Part shown: one piece after another, positions 1-10,274 of the stretch
How the letters are laid out: each line of letters opens with the position of its first letter
How positions within the stretch are numbered: the first letter of the stretch is position 1
Source of the DNA: Ulota crispa
Taxonomy: Eukaryota; Streptophyta; Bryopsida; Orthotrichales; Orthotrichaceae
Length of the DNA stretch: 64,000 nt
Direction: 5' to 3'
Assembly (NCBI GenBank): GCA_963920765.1
Contig: OY987242.1
Span: 11,186,789-11,250,788 of the forward strand
The notes under the pieces: generated by a model
The model's database searches: none
What the model saw: the letters and a program-made list of their open reading frames with translations, nothing else
What the model was told of the DNA's origin: nothing
Program-made: the position numbers and the translations under genes

Positions 1-1160
1 AGGATTTTTTTTTCTGGAAATAGTATTAAAGTAAAAATAGATTTAGCAAAGAAATGAATTGAGCTTTGAAACCCCTAATGTCATTACTAAAAGACCTCAC
101 GTGAAATACTATAATAAACAATGTGAAAAAATAGTATGAATGTCAACATGTTTAAATTTTGATATTTCTATCATAATTTTTTTGTTGTTCATGATAGGCC
201 TCAAATTTTGATCGTGAATTTGAATGAAATAGAATTTGTGACATTCAAATAAGAATTTTTAGTTTAATAAGCAAGCTTTTTAAAAATCTGACTTGTGTAT
301 TTGTTTTATAATTGTTCTCGCAAGTTTTGTTTAACACATCAAATTTTGATAGGGTTTATAATTTGGACTTTTTATTTGGCATCTATTATAGATCTTCAGT
401 CGAATGCGTATGGTTAATTGTATAATATTATTGAAATTTTAATTAGAAGTAGTGGAAGATAATGCTTTTTAATGCATCTACAAAATTGATTGGAAAAAAC
501 CCTTTTGTAAATTAGTTTTGAGCTTACTGAAAGTAGTAACGGTAGTACAAAAAGCGTCAATTTCTATTCAAATGTTTCTCAAAAACACACAATGTTTTAT
601 TTATTTATTTTTCTTTCATCCTAATGCCTAGATCTAAACGGCCTTTGGACAACAATAACAACTCTGTATAAAATAACAATAGATATAAACTTATATTTGT
701 CACAAACACAATACAAGTCAAGATTTAAAGAATAATCACAACAAAAATAAGTGATCACCAATTGAGCCAACAAAGACTACATTAGTTTATGATCAAACAA
801 AATGCATGGTTATACTATGTAATTTATAGGTTTCTCTTGTGACACTTGTTATTTGTATAGTAGTCAAGTTTACAAAAATGCCTCTGTTTTTGGTTTAATT
901 CTTAAACAAACATATGAAAGTATTTTAGACTTGATGCTAAGTAATAGGTCAAACTTTATTAGAAACAATAAAATGATAAATAACATCAATAAATCATTTA
1001 TAAAGGACATCATAATGTCATATTCCACGGACTATAAATTATAAACTCAATGCAAACATCATGGATATTCATGATTATCAAAACATATTTGAATATCTTG
1101 TGCACATGTTTTAAAACCAAACTCTTTGAACATGAATAATCTTCATAATGAGGAGGTCTA
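1..1160. other. AT-rich intergenic DNA, no gene seen
   Basis: This stretch is AT-rich, with homopolymer runs and stops in all frames. Only short chance reading frames occur. I see no repeat pair, RNA gene or recognisable protein in it. Confidence 0.6.
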
Positions 1161-1205
1161 CACATGCATCGTACATGCACCGTACATGCACCGTACATGC
1201 ACTGT
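1161..1205. repeat. Short tandem repeat, 11-bp unit
   Basis: About four imperfect copies of GTACATGCACC stand head to tail. The unit is partly palindromic (GTACATGCAC). No function is evident. Confidence 0.8.
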
Positions 1206-1410
1206 ATTTATAGAAGTTACAAAATGAAAAAGCTCCTAATGGATATTTTGATTTGGTGGCACAAATTTTATCATTGAAATTTAATTTGTCCAAATTGTTT
1301 AAAATGACAGTAGTATCTTTAGAACAAAATTGCGAAACAAAATTGCAAAGCAAAAAATATATAAGCCTATATTATTAAACAAAGATGTATGTATCATTGT
1401 CATATTGCAA

Positions 1411-2006
1411 TTAACCCTTAAACGTTGGGCTGGTTACCACGAGTAGCCTAGTTATAGGAACTTCTATATTACTTTTAGTGGTGTTATTAGTGTGGCAAGT
1501 GCCCATTTTGTGCAAAAATGAATAGTACATGCTGACCTTAGGAAAATTGCAAGAATAGTAGTATGGGACCTAAGACTATGATTGTGAATCTTCTCACAAT
1601 TTGGATTACCTAAAAATAAGAATGTATTTGATGATGTTGTTTTTTGCCTTCCATGATAAGCCATATGTTTATGATCACTTCCAGAAAAAATTAGAAGAAA
1701 AGCAAATTTTTCTATCATACATACTATTTTTTCGAAGCCAAAGGACTAAAAACGTCCTCCTTGGCGTTTAACCCTTGGACGTCACAAAAGCCCTTTGCGG
1801 CCGTATGTATGGCCGTATATATAGATGTATTTGAGCTGCTCTGAGGACTTTCCAAATTTTTTTATGCACCCACCATCACACAACCCTTCAATATGTATGG
1901 TTGTAACACTTAATTTCTAACTGATTCAAACTTCTGAATATTGGTAGCAACCGTATTTGGTACTGTAGCTCTAAAGCCCAAGGGCCCTTAAGGGGTTAAG
2001 GGTTAA
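1411..2006. mobile_element. TTAA-flanked MITE, family C, split by a nested element
   Basis: The left end reads TTAA-CCCTTAAACG. The right end, read on the other strand from 2006, is TTAA-CCC-TTAAACGCC once the nested element at 1772-1999 is set aside. Without that insert the element is about 364 bp. A second copy in opposite orientation lies at 46673-47050, and both share the inner end motif AGGAGGACGTTTTT. TTAA target duplication plus CCC-starting inverted ends is the hallmark of piggyBac-type elements. No transposase is encoded, so it would be non-autonomous. Confidence 0.8.
1768..1999. mobile_element. TTAA-flanked MITE, family D, nested in family C
   Basis: It begins TTAA-CCCTTGGACG and ends CTTAAGGGG-TTAA. 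It sits exactly in the internal TTAA of the family C terminal repeat (CCC-TTAA-ACG), and a TTAA now stands on both sides. The inverted ends are short and imperfect and the length is about 230 bp. No coding capacity is seen. Confidence 0.75.
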
Positions 2007-2530
2007 TTAACTAATTTTAAAGTTTCTTTTGTTGTCCTTATTTTTCTTATTTATATCATTATTATAACGATATTTATTATGTTCATTATACTATCAAATT
2101 GAATAGGTAGATATATCATGATTCAATTTAACTATTTATTTAAATAAACTTAGATTCAAAAGAAGTATAAGGGGCTTTTTTGATTCCATAATACAGCCCA
2201 TTGTTGGATATGGAAAGTAAGAAATAAATCTAAATCAAGATATAATCTTCATAGAAACAGAATGAAATCATTTTACAATCACTCATCAATCATTACAATT
2301 GTATGTCACTTTAATAGCTACAAAATGCTCAAGTAAACGTGTTTGCATTTAAACTGTTGATGTATTACCAAGTGTATACTAAATGACAACATCTTGTTGC
2401 ATTGTAAAACCATATTTCACATCATACAAGTTCTTGCCCAAAACTTATTCCAACTCATGTCAAAAGTTTAAAAATTTACTAAAAATGATGCACCTTTTAG
2501 CTTGTACTAAATGGTACATTTGGTGGAGAC

Positions 2531-3486
2531 TTAACCCGTAAAGGACCAAGTGGCTGTTCAACAGCCACTTGAGAACTCAAGTAGGACCATATGAAGTCAA
2601 CTTTTATTGAATGTTCTCAAAATTGTCATGCAAGGTGCAAATATGTATCTTGTAAGTGGAGATGTAAATTTTTTCCCAATCGGATGCCCGGTTCAAAAAC
2701 TATGTTACCCAAAAGAATTTGGGCAACTTGGGCAACTTGGACATCTTTGGAGAATCTTATGCTAAAACTCTCATCAACTTTTGAAATTTGGCAAGTATGT
2801 AACTAAAAAAATATGGTGTACAATTGTCAAAGAAAACAAAAAAAAATGAGCTCTCACATCACATTTTGAAGGGAGTCAAACTTTGTTACCTACGTTCGGG
2901 CAGTTTCAAGAAAAAAAAATTCCTTTAACTTCAAGCCCTATTATCTTTCAATCTGTAAATCCAAAGCTCTTGAAACTTTTTTTCACACATTCCAAATGTT
3001 TATCTCCAACTTTCCATTGTTCAGATTTCAAATAAAAAACTTCCACAATGCACAAGAAGTCATAAAAGAATGACGAGTGTATTGCCAATTCACTAAACCT
3101 CCTTGCATTGGAGGGTGATTTAGAATAAGCTAGACTCTATATTTGCATCTGAAAACTTTCATGAGTGAACCTAACATCACATACTTGTGAATGGTCAAAA
3201 AGCTCAAATTTGTGTAGTTTTTAAATTTTACTCTAGGAAGGCTCAAAGCCTGTTGACCTTGTTTTGCAGGAATGAAAAAAAGTTGATTTTCTTACTTCAA
3301 ATGTTATAATCTTACAATCCGCGCGGTCAAATGGGCTGAAATTTTTTGCACACGTTAATTTATTGGTTTTACAAACTTTTGTACGGTTGAAATTGAGAAC
3401 AACAAAAAAAGATTTTGTGCAATGCACTAAAAGTTGGCAGTTTTTGAGATTTTTCTCAAAAAACACCCTTGGTCCTTTAGGGCATA
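2531..3486. mobile_element. TTAA-flanked MITE, family A (about 950 bp)
   Basis: The left end is TTAA-CCCGTAAAGGACCAAG. The right end is CTTGGTCCTTTAGGG (to 3482), followed by a decayed target copy, CATA. The first 590 bp match the copy at 20758-21360 closely. The general TIR (CCCCTAAAGGAC) is shared with the copies at 9334-10274 and 25949-26880. No protein is encoded. Its right end borders, and supplies the stop codon for, the protamine-like reading frame on the minus strand. Confidence 0.8.
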
Positions 3487-4514
3487 AATTGCATAAGAAA
3501 AGCTGATTGTTGCATCCAATAAGAGAAGAAAATGGTCATTGAAATAATCATTGCATCTCTAAGGGGAAATCTATTGATTGGATTTGGCGGACAAGGATTT
3601 ACTGGACAAACTTTTGGACAAATACCCATATGACTAATTTTAGAGGTGGCTTGACTTCTTGGGCATGGAAGACAATGTGTTCTTCTACGACGTCTTTTTT
3701 GTCGTATTGGACGGGGTCGTCCATGATGTCCGTGACTTCCGCTTTTGCTTCGGCTACGACTTTTGCTTCGGCTTCCACTTTTACTTCTACTACGACTTCT
3801 TCTTCTTCTTTTGTGTACACTCAATGCATCTCTGTAATCAATTAAATCAAATTATAAAAATGATAGCTTCTTACACCCAAAATCCAAAATACAAAAGACA
3901 AGAAGTTCTACTATTTACATGATTTGCAAATTATAAATTTTGATTGAATATCGATTGGCACTTGCTAAGCTACACATTCACCATTGAAATTTTATTAAGA
4001 TTTTTATATGTTACATAGAATGCAAAGTAAAAAGTTCAAAAAAAATCTTCAAATTATATCTATATGATAATATCACAAAAAGTGAAAATGTGATATTATA
4101 AAGGTCAATGTGATTGTATCTATAATATAACAAAGATTGAAGATGTGATATTATAGAATTGAAAATGTGACATTACAAAGGTCATTGTGATTTTAGTAGT
4201 ATGATGATATGATGTTTAATATAATAAATAAGACGCTTTAATGAGCACCTTGCACATTCAGGTACAATTTGATATCGAGATCCTTGCTTTCGTAAGCAAC
4301 GAGTCTTCATAAGGCTACTAATTGCACGTTTAATAGATTTTGGATGTTTGGAACCATCAATACCCCTTTTCTTGTAAATATTCATAACTTTACGTTCAAT
4401 TTGACGACGAGTTGCCCCTGGCCTCCGTTTGAGGCAAGCCATGGCTGTTTTTACCATACATTTATACAAAGGCCATCGTTGCCGCCTTCTACGACGTTGC
4501 TTTTTTCGACCCAT
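3477..4514 (-). CDS. Linker-histone-derived protamine-like protein (H15 domain plus Arg/Ser/Cys tail)
   Basis: Two-exon model on the minus strand: exon 1 4514-4249, intron 4248-3832, exon 2 3831-3477, about 206 aa. Exon 1 starts MGRKKQ with a run of five Arg, then a winged-helix H15-like region at about residues 14-84 (WPLYKCMVKTAM, RRPGATRRQIERKV, KSIKRAISSLMK, SRYQI). This is the pattern of a histone H1 globular domain, but with Arg and Cys where H1 has Lys and Ala. The acceptor GATTACAG at 3839-3832 joins in frame to a tail of Arg/Ser/Lys repeats (RRRRSRSRSKSGS), a basic QKRRRRRTHC patch and a CPKVCPVNPCPPNP cysteine/proline stretch. The composition resembles sperm protamines, and H1-derived protamines are known from liverworts. 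The expected role is packing DNA in sperm nuclei, with cysteines for disulfide links. The donor (AAG|GTGCTC) is weak. The last codons and stop fall at the edge of a MITE. The alternative is an intronless 110-aa H15 protein. Confidence 0.68.
3832..4248 (-). other. Proposed intron of the protamine-like gene
   Basis: This 417-bp AT-rich stretch separates the H15 exon from the Arg/Ser exon. It ends in a good acceptor (ATTGATTACAG) and starts with a weaker GTGCTC donor. It contains an imperfect 31-bp direct repeat at about 4083-4115 and 4162-4193 (AATGTGATATTATAAAGGTC type). Splicing here keeps the reading frame, with the junction inside an Arg codon. Confidence 0.55.
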
Positions 4515-5950
4515 TGTTTACAAGTTTCTTTAAACTTTCTTATAATTAACTTGCCAAGTATAAACAATCTCCTTCCATTTCTAAACCCCTTTACTTTTTT
4601 GATAAATTCATGAAGTTTGCAAAATAATAATACTTGTTTGTGATTTAAAATTTTCACATATCAAATATGATTGATAATGTGGATTCTAGATCCACAATAT
4701 TACATTGTACAATTCAAAATGAGGTCAATGTCTTCAATTTCAGGATTGGAATTCTTTCATCTTTATACAACGTTGCTGAAAGCCACATTTTTGAATGTTG
4801 GTATATCATTGAATAAATCTGTAAATTACTATTTATCTATCAAACTTATTGTGATACATATTTTCTAGTAAAATCATGTTAATATAGAGTGCACTAATCG
4901 TCTTTATACATTTCAAATGCTAATCGTAATTTCAATGTCTTAGTGTTACTCTAATAGAGTACAACTACATTAAATAATTCCCATACAATTTTGAAAAAGT
5001 TTGATTTTTTTGGAGTGACTATTGATCATTGATCACAACGTTTCCATAAATAAGATGGCTTTTCACAATTGAAAGGTTTTAAATGGAGAAGTACAGTATT
5101 AGAACAATTTGGAAAGTAAAATTTTCATAGTGTACACTGCATCCATTATTTATATACCCAATTACTTTGATCAAAATATGAAGCCAAGTTTATTATCAAA
5201 CTTGGAAATTATTCATATTTATTTCTTGTGAATTCTAAGATGAAATTTAGTGAACATAATTGAAAGTCGTTAGACTACAAATAAATAAAAATAGACAGAA
5301 TATTGAGGAAACTCGTGAATGTAGACTTGCTCCAAAAGACATCCAATATTTTAAAACTTTTGTTGCAAATTTTGGGCAAAGTATGTCTGATTGGGTGAAA
5401 TTGTAAGAGTTGTAAGAAAATCATTTCAATGGATTGATATATTAAAACATCATAATATTTGGAGTTTCAAAACTGTATGGGCATTGATGTATTTGATTGC
5501 CAAAGTTCTAGTTGTTTGCATCAAAACTTTTTAATATGTATTTTGAAAGCTAGAGAAAACCATTTGTTGCAAGAAACACTTGGTAATTCTTTTGGTCCTT
5601 GGGCTTCTATGCAAAGGTGGAAATCACGGCACATATTTTTTTGGAGTGAACATTGGAGATTGGTTAATTTGGGAATGCTTGGAAATGCTAGCAACCTGCA
5701 ACATGATTTTCTCCCTACCCACGTGGAGGGTTATTGAAAAAACTTTGATTTGACAATTTGATAAAATATTTTATCAACTTCATTAATCCCTTAAGTCTTT
5801 CACATGCCCACCAAGTTCCAATAAGGTGGAAGCATCCGTTGCCACCAACGCTCCATACCCAATCAATAGGGTGTGCTATTTCAACCATGAGCAAGTATAG
5901 GTGCTTTGGAATGCGTTTTTCTCTCTTTTCTAAGGTTGAGGCCACCTAAG
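4515..5950. other. Upstream of the protamine-like gene, then AT-rich DNA
   Basis: On the minus strand a TTTATAC box-like sequence lies about 45 bp before the protamine-like ATG, which may mark a very short leader. Farther out is AT-rich DNA with only chance reading frames. The 92-codon frame at 5459-5737 matches no family I know and has no gene-like context. Confidence 0.4.
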
Positions 5951-7028
5951 TCATGTCACATGTCCAAAATTGAGGTAGGAAGTAATCAGCTGAAAATAGT
6001 TTAGCTATTGTATAAATTGCATGAGTTTAGACATTGACCATGGGTCCGGAATACTTTTTGACTCCCAGCAATTTCAGTTTTACAAATAAAATTATGAGAA
6101 ATTTGCAAAGAAATTTGCAATCCCAATGTTTCTTACCTTCCTACCTCAAACTCAATTTGAGTAAGAATCGCTTAAGTTATTGGATATGGGTGCGTCCACC
6201 TTAGGAGACCATAAACAAGCAACAACGCCACAAGAGGTTCTCGCAGGATACAGACGTAACCCTAAATAAGCAATGATCTCCCGAGAGAGACGTTGCCACC
6301 GTTCTTCACTTCTCCACGTATTTTCTTTTACGAGTATGCCCACGACATCTGGGCAGTTTTGTGCTTCGATTGATGGGCCCCGTGAGGGGCAGTCCAAAAA
6401 ATCTGATATGCCGGTGAGTGAACCCAGCGCACGGTATTCTTTAGTAAAAGGCGAAAGACTAGTCCGCTCTGTTCTGAGCACCCGGCCGCATAATTTTCAA
6501 GCTTACGCATGCTGGGTCTTGTACAGACAAGATGAAACTCTTTGCAGCAATGCCTATGGGCTAAGTAGAGGCCACGGCAAGCGACCTAAACGTGGTACCT
6601 TAAACTGCCGCCAAGGAGAGTGACCTCTGTTATGTGGCAGCTCGCTCTGATGTGCACATAAGCTTACTTCTCTCAAGGACGAATCTCTATCAGTCACTAC
6701 TTGCTCACTCCATCCCCTTGAGAATACGTAGAGCACTGCAATAGTTTGTGTCACTTGCAAGCCGAAGCAACAATCAAACCGACTTAGCATCCAGAACTTC
6801 AGAATCCCCTAAAGACCTTCTACAGCCTATATTATGGGTAGTGACATGATCGATCCGGTAGCATCACCATCTGCTATTTTGTCCGAACAAGTATTCAATA
6901 CATCGAAGCACAGAATTGAGAGCGAACTCCCATACTTCCATGCTGCATCAGAATTGGCCATAGTGATTTTCAGCGTTTTCCGCCTTTGGACACCGGACTT
7001 GCTAGAAGCTTGCCGAAACAATGTTTCT
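5951..7028. other. Single-copy-looking, GC-richer stretch without a recognised gene
   Basis: From about 6150 the base composition becomes balanced and non-repetitive, unlike the surrounding AT-rich DNA. Frames up to 116 codons occur on both strands but none matches a family I recognise. A short inverted repeat (TTGAGGTAGGAAG near 5974, CTTCCTACCTCAA near 6137) marks its left side. It could be an untranslated transcript, a decayed gene or promoter DNA. Confidence 0.35.
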
Positions 7029-7386
7029 TACTCCCTCCGTCCCAGAATGATCTTCCTGTTACACAAAATGTTATAGATTAAGCTTAAAAAGAACCATTTT
7101 TCAAATTGTTTTTGGCCTATGAATAGAGTTTGATGTCCTCTTATTGTTCTGAAATTTTGAGTTTCAATTAGTTTTCAAAATGTGGTTTCAAAGTGCTTGA
7201 AAATTGAATTTTTGAGACATTTTTGAAGAGCACCAGAAGCCACTCACTTGATGGCAAGGAATTGGTCAGCATGCTCATACTTTTGGACTATGTGCAAGTG
7301 TCGTTAGCTCCCTTCTTCCTACAACACGAAAATCATTTTGAGACACTAAAAGTCAACATGAAGATCATTTTGGGACAGAGGGAATA
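7029..7386. mobile_element. Stowaway-like MITE (Tc1/mariner type)
   Basis: TA at 7029-7030, then CTCCCTCCGTCCCAGAATGA. The other end, on the opposite strand, reads ATTCCCTCTGTCCCAAAATG next to TA at 7385-7386. TA target duplication with a CTCCCTCCGTCCC-type inverted end is the classic Stowaway signature. The size is about 354 bp, with no coding capacity. Confidence 0.85.
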
Positions 7387-7649
7387 TTATATTGCATGTT
7401 GTCCAACACTTCCATGCATGGTTCGGTAACTCCGCTCAGGAATTACATTGTCATTTCCACAGTGTCTCCAAGTTAGATTTTAATTCCCAACTCCGATGCA
7501 GCATTCGAAAGACCTTAGTAGATTCTTATTGGGTCACTTGTACGGCGTTTTCATGCTCACCAACTAATCTCTTGTTGAGTTAAGTTGTATTAGCATTAAT
7601 CCTAGTGCACTACATCATTATTGTATCCAGTTTCGGATTTCATGTTGGA

Positions 7650-7808
7650 TGAGGGCCGCGCGAACGCGAGCCCCCGCTGCCACAAATTATGACGTGTATG
7701 CCTCCCGTGGGAAGATACTAGAGTTGCCCGGCCCGAAAGTGCAATGGGGCAGACTCCTCTAGGCCATCCACCTTTCGGATCACGGATCGACCCCGCCCAG
7801 GTAAGTGA
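7650..7808 (-). ncRNA. U1: U1 spliceosomal snRNA
   Basis: Read on the minus strand, the 5' end is UC-ACUUACCUGG, the stretch that pairs with 5' splice sites. GGCGGGGUCGAUCCG and the stem-loop arms characteristic of U1 follow. The Sm-binding site AUAAUUUGUGG is present, and the terminal stem-loop is GCUCGCGUUCGCGCGGCC, as in plant U1. The length of about 159 nt fits plant U1 (about 160). The first two bases differ from the usual AU, so the exact 5' end is uncertain. An upstream element in the right place suggests a real gene rather than a dead copy. Confidence 0.92.
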
Positions 7809-7837
7809 AGCCTGTGTCGCAACGAACACTACTTGAA

Positions 7838-7876
7838 CAAATAAGTCGACCTGCCCCTCACCCAACGATATGGGAC
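7838..7876 (-). promoter_or_regulatory. snRNA promoter: upstream sequence element and TATA-like box
   Basis: On the minus strand GTCCCATATCG (7876-7866) matches the plant snRNA upstream sequence element RTCCCACATCG at 10 of 11 positions. A weak CTTATTTG box lies at 7845-7838, about 30 bp before the U1 start. The gap between the two is about 20 bp. In flowering plants Pol II snRNA genes have a longer gap (about 33-35 bp) and Pol III ones about 23-25 bp, so this spacing is unusual for U1 unless the true TATA element lies elsewhere. Confidence 0.65.
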
Positions 7877-7962
7877 ATCTCGCTTCACATCCTGTGCATG
7901 AGCGATTGGCTGACTGCTGTGCCCTGAGATTTTTCAGAAAACATCAATTTCATTACATTGAT

Positions 7963-8362
7963 TAAGGTAGTCGCTCTAAAACCGTCAATTTAAGGGCTGT
8001 TCTGGATTTTCATGGGCTTTTCAAGACATGAAGATTTTCTGTCTAATTTTCCATCAAAGAGAAATGGATGCTAAATGTAACCTAATATTTTTCATATTTT
8101 TTGAAGCATTATTGAATTGTTGATGAGTTTTCAAAGGTTTTTGTAGTAGGCACCTATCTGTGATCCTAGGTCTCCCATAAAGCGTCCCCTTGCAACTTGT
8201 AAAGAGATCAAGTGAATAAAGGAGTATGATTGGCTCTTGTTATAAAATACACCTTTTCTTTTAAGACTAAGAAGGGTCCATTCAAGAACCATCTCATATT
8301 CATTCTTGGACAGGCTATGGATCGCTTCAAATGTGAGGGTTGCAATTAGAGCAGACTACCTT
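7963..8362. mobile_element. MITE with TAAGGTAGT ends, copy 1
   Basis: Its ends are TAAGGTAGTCGCTCTA and, on the other strand, TAAGGTAGTCTGCTCTA. A related copy with the same ends is at 11446-11775. About 400 bp long, with no reading frame of note. Confidence 0.65.
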
Positions 8363-8429
8363 AGTTCAGATTGCTGAATTCACCAACATTGCTCTACAAA
8401 CTATTACTATGACAAGTTATTTTAAGGGA

Positions 8430-8741
8430 AAAATTCATGGATACCCCTGAAGTTTGCAATATTTTCATAGATATCCTTGTTTTTTCAGAATTTCATAAAT
8501 ACCCTTGGATCAAAAAAATTAGGCATTTGTTTTCTTCTGCATGTCATTTCCCTTCTTCCTTTGTGTGCATGTTGTTTCTTTTTTGTTTCATTATATTCCT
8601 TTCTTCAACATTGGTCATGAAGAAAGTTCAAGCACAACAAATAAATGCTTAAATTTTTTGGTCCAATGGTATTTGTGAAATTTCTGAAAAAGTAAGGATA
8701 TCTATGAAAATATTGTAAACTTCAAGGGTATCCAATGGAGT
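8430..8741. mobile_element. Hairpin (foldback) MITE, copy 1
   Basis: A long inverted repeat. The left arm starts ATTCATGGATACCCCTGAAG and the right arm ends in its imperfect reverse complement (CTTCAAGGGTATCCAATGGA). A second copy at 22043-22353 folds over nearly its whole length. No protein is encoded. Confidence 0.8.
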
Positions 8742-8866
8742 TTTTTTTTGCTGGCAAAATTTTGCCAACTCTAACAGGTTTCACAAATGAGGGAAGTTCC
8801 CTAAAAAAAAATCCCAATGCGAGGAGGACAACAGTCACTTAGAAAAAACCTTGGTATCCATGAAAT
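8742..8866. repeat. Dispersed repeat, copy 1
   Basis: About 120 bp containing GGCAAAATTTTGCCAACT and GAGGACAACAGTCACTTAG. It is repeated, with drift, at 33794-33905. It directly abuts the hairpin element on its left. The family is not recognised. Confidence 0.65.
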
Positions 8867-9077
8867 TTTCCCTTGTTTCAATTGGCGCAAGAGTGCAAGA
8901 CTATTTCATATTAATATGAGTGAATTTTGTTCAATTAATGCAAAAATATGGCATACCTCCTGTTCTTATTATCCAAGGAAGTTTTTGGTCACAACTTTTC
9001 ACCACCTCTCAATGTTACGTGCTTGCACTATCTTGTTGAAGTTTTGACCACTTAAGTCACATTATTTTATGTAGTAC

Positions 9078-9312
9078 TCAACCCTTGAACGTTCCTTGGG
9101 CACAATAAATACATAGCCATATAATTGGCATTTACTACCATCAAGGAGTTTTAATTTGGGATTTCAAATAGTTCACTAGGATTGCATTGATCTATCTTCC
9201 AAATTTTTTGCATATTTGAAATATAATAAACTTTTTAATCCATTCCAAGTACAAGAAGCATACCTTGTATTGTATTGATCACACCAACACTCTCAAACAA
9301 TTAAGGGCTCAA
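9078..9312. mobile_element. TTAA-class MITE, family B, with TCAA duplication
   Basis: The left end is TCAA-CCCTTGAACG and the right end is TTAAGGGC-TCAA. The interior (ATTGGCATTTACTACC, GCATTGATCTAT) matches copies at about 19879-20090 and 25283-25526. The four-base TCAA on both sides supports a 4-bp target duplication, rather than TA with an extra matching base. Confidence 0.75.
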
Positions 9313-9333
9313 TTGAACCCACTTTGTACTAGA

Positions 9334-10274
9334 TTAACCCCTAAAGGACTGAGCCTTTTTTTCAAGTTAAGTCACTGATAACTGTCACTTATGGGGGAAT
9401 GAGTAGAAAAGTAGGAAATTAAAAAAAAAAAAAAATCCAGCCATAGGATCTTGCTCTAGACTGCCAAAGGAACTTGTGGGAAAAAACAAAGTCAATTTAG
9501 ATTGAGAGGAGTGAGATATTTACATTTAAAGTGCAAAAAAAAAGTTTTTTCCTTGCTGCCCAGAAATTTCAAAAGTCTTTGACCACTCTTATATCAAAAA
9601 AATTACTCTACGCAAAGTTGAGGTTTATTTTTCCCATGTAGGAGATCAAGTTAGTTATATGTGAGGGAATTTTCAAATCAATTGGAACTATACAACCCTT
9701 GAGAAAAAAATAGTAAGTAAAAAGAAGCAGAGAATGAGTCAAATCACTAAATTGTTAAGAATTTAATTATTAAAATGAAAAATGCAAATCCCAACAGTTA
9801 TAATGTTGTAATAAACAATCTACTTCCTTAGGTTTATATTTTTTCCAAAATAATGAAAATTGAGTAAAATAAAGAACTTCAAAGTTTATTTTAGAGTAGA
9901 GAATCCATAACTACCCGCAAACAAAAACTCCTCATGACTTTCATCTCATTGATTGAAATCAAATGATTCAAAGCTTCTTACATATAAAAAAATATAAAGA
10001 ACTAATTTCAAAAAACAAAATTCAAAAAATGTAATTTTTAAAGAAATTTTTGGGCTACCCCAACGGGCAATCCTCCCCAAATTTTCATAAAATCATGCAT
10101 AATTTCTTTGTCAAATGTCGAAATGAAGAAAAAACTAGATGCCCACATAGATCTTTGAACTCCCCACCTACAATAAAAGTTTCAAACAATTGCACAAAAT
10201 AGTTTAACCATAGGTACATGCCCAAAATCCATTTGTCCCCCCCCCGAGTGGACAAACAGTCCTTTAGGGGTTAA
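9334..10274. mobile_element. TTAA-flanked MITE, family A (941 bp)
   Basis: Ends are TTAA-CCCCTAAAGGACTG and CAGTCCTTTAGGGG-TTAA, a 14-bp perfect inverted end with intact TTAA on both sides. The interior resembles the copy at 25949-26880 (for example TAGGTACATGCCCAAAATCC before the right end). Nothing is encoded. Confidence 0.88.

Noticed and set aside
3599-3922. Open frames overlapping the Arg/Ser exon in other phases (an acidic KEEEEVVVEV frame on the minus strand and two plus-strand frames)
   Set aside because: They are by-products of the purine-rich triplet repeat. Only the RS frame joins the H15 exon in phase and has a known composition class.
5459-5737. 92-codon frame upstream of the protamine-like gene as a gene
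   Set aside because: AT-rich surroundings, no family features and no splice or promoter context.
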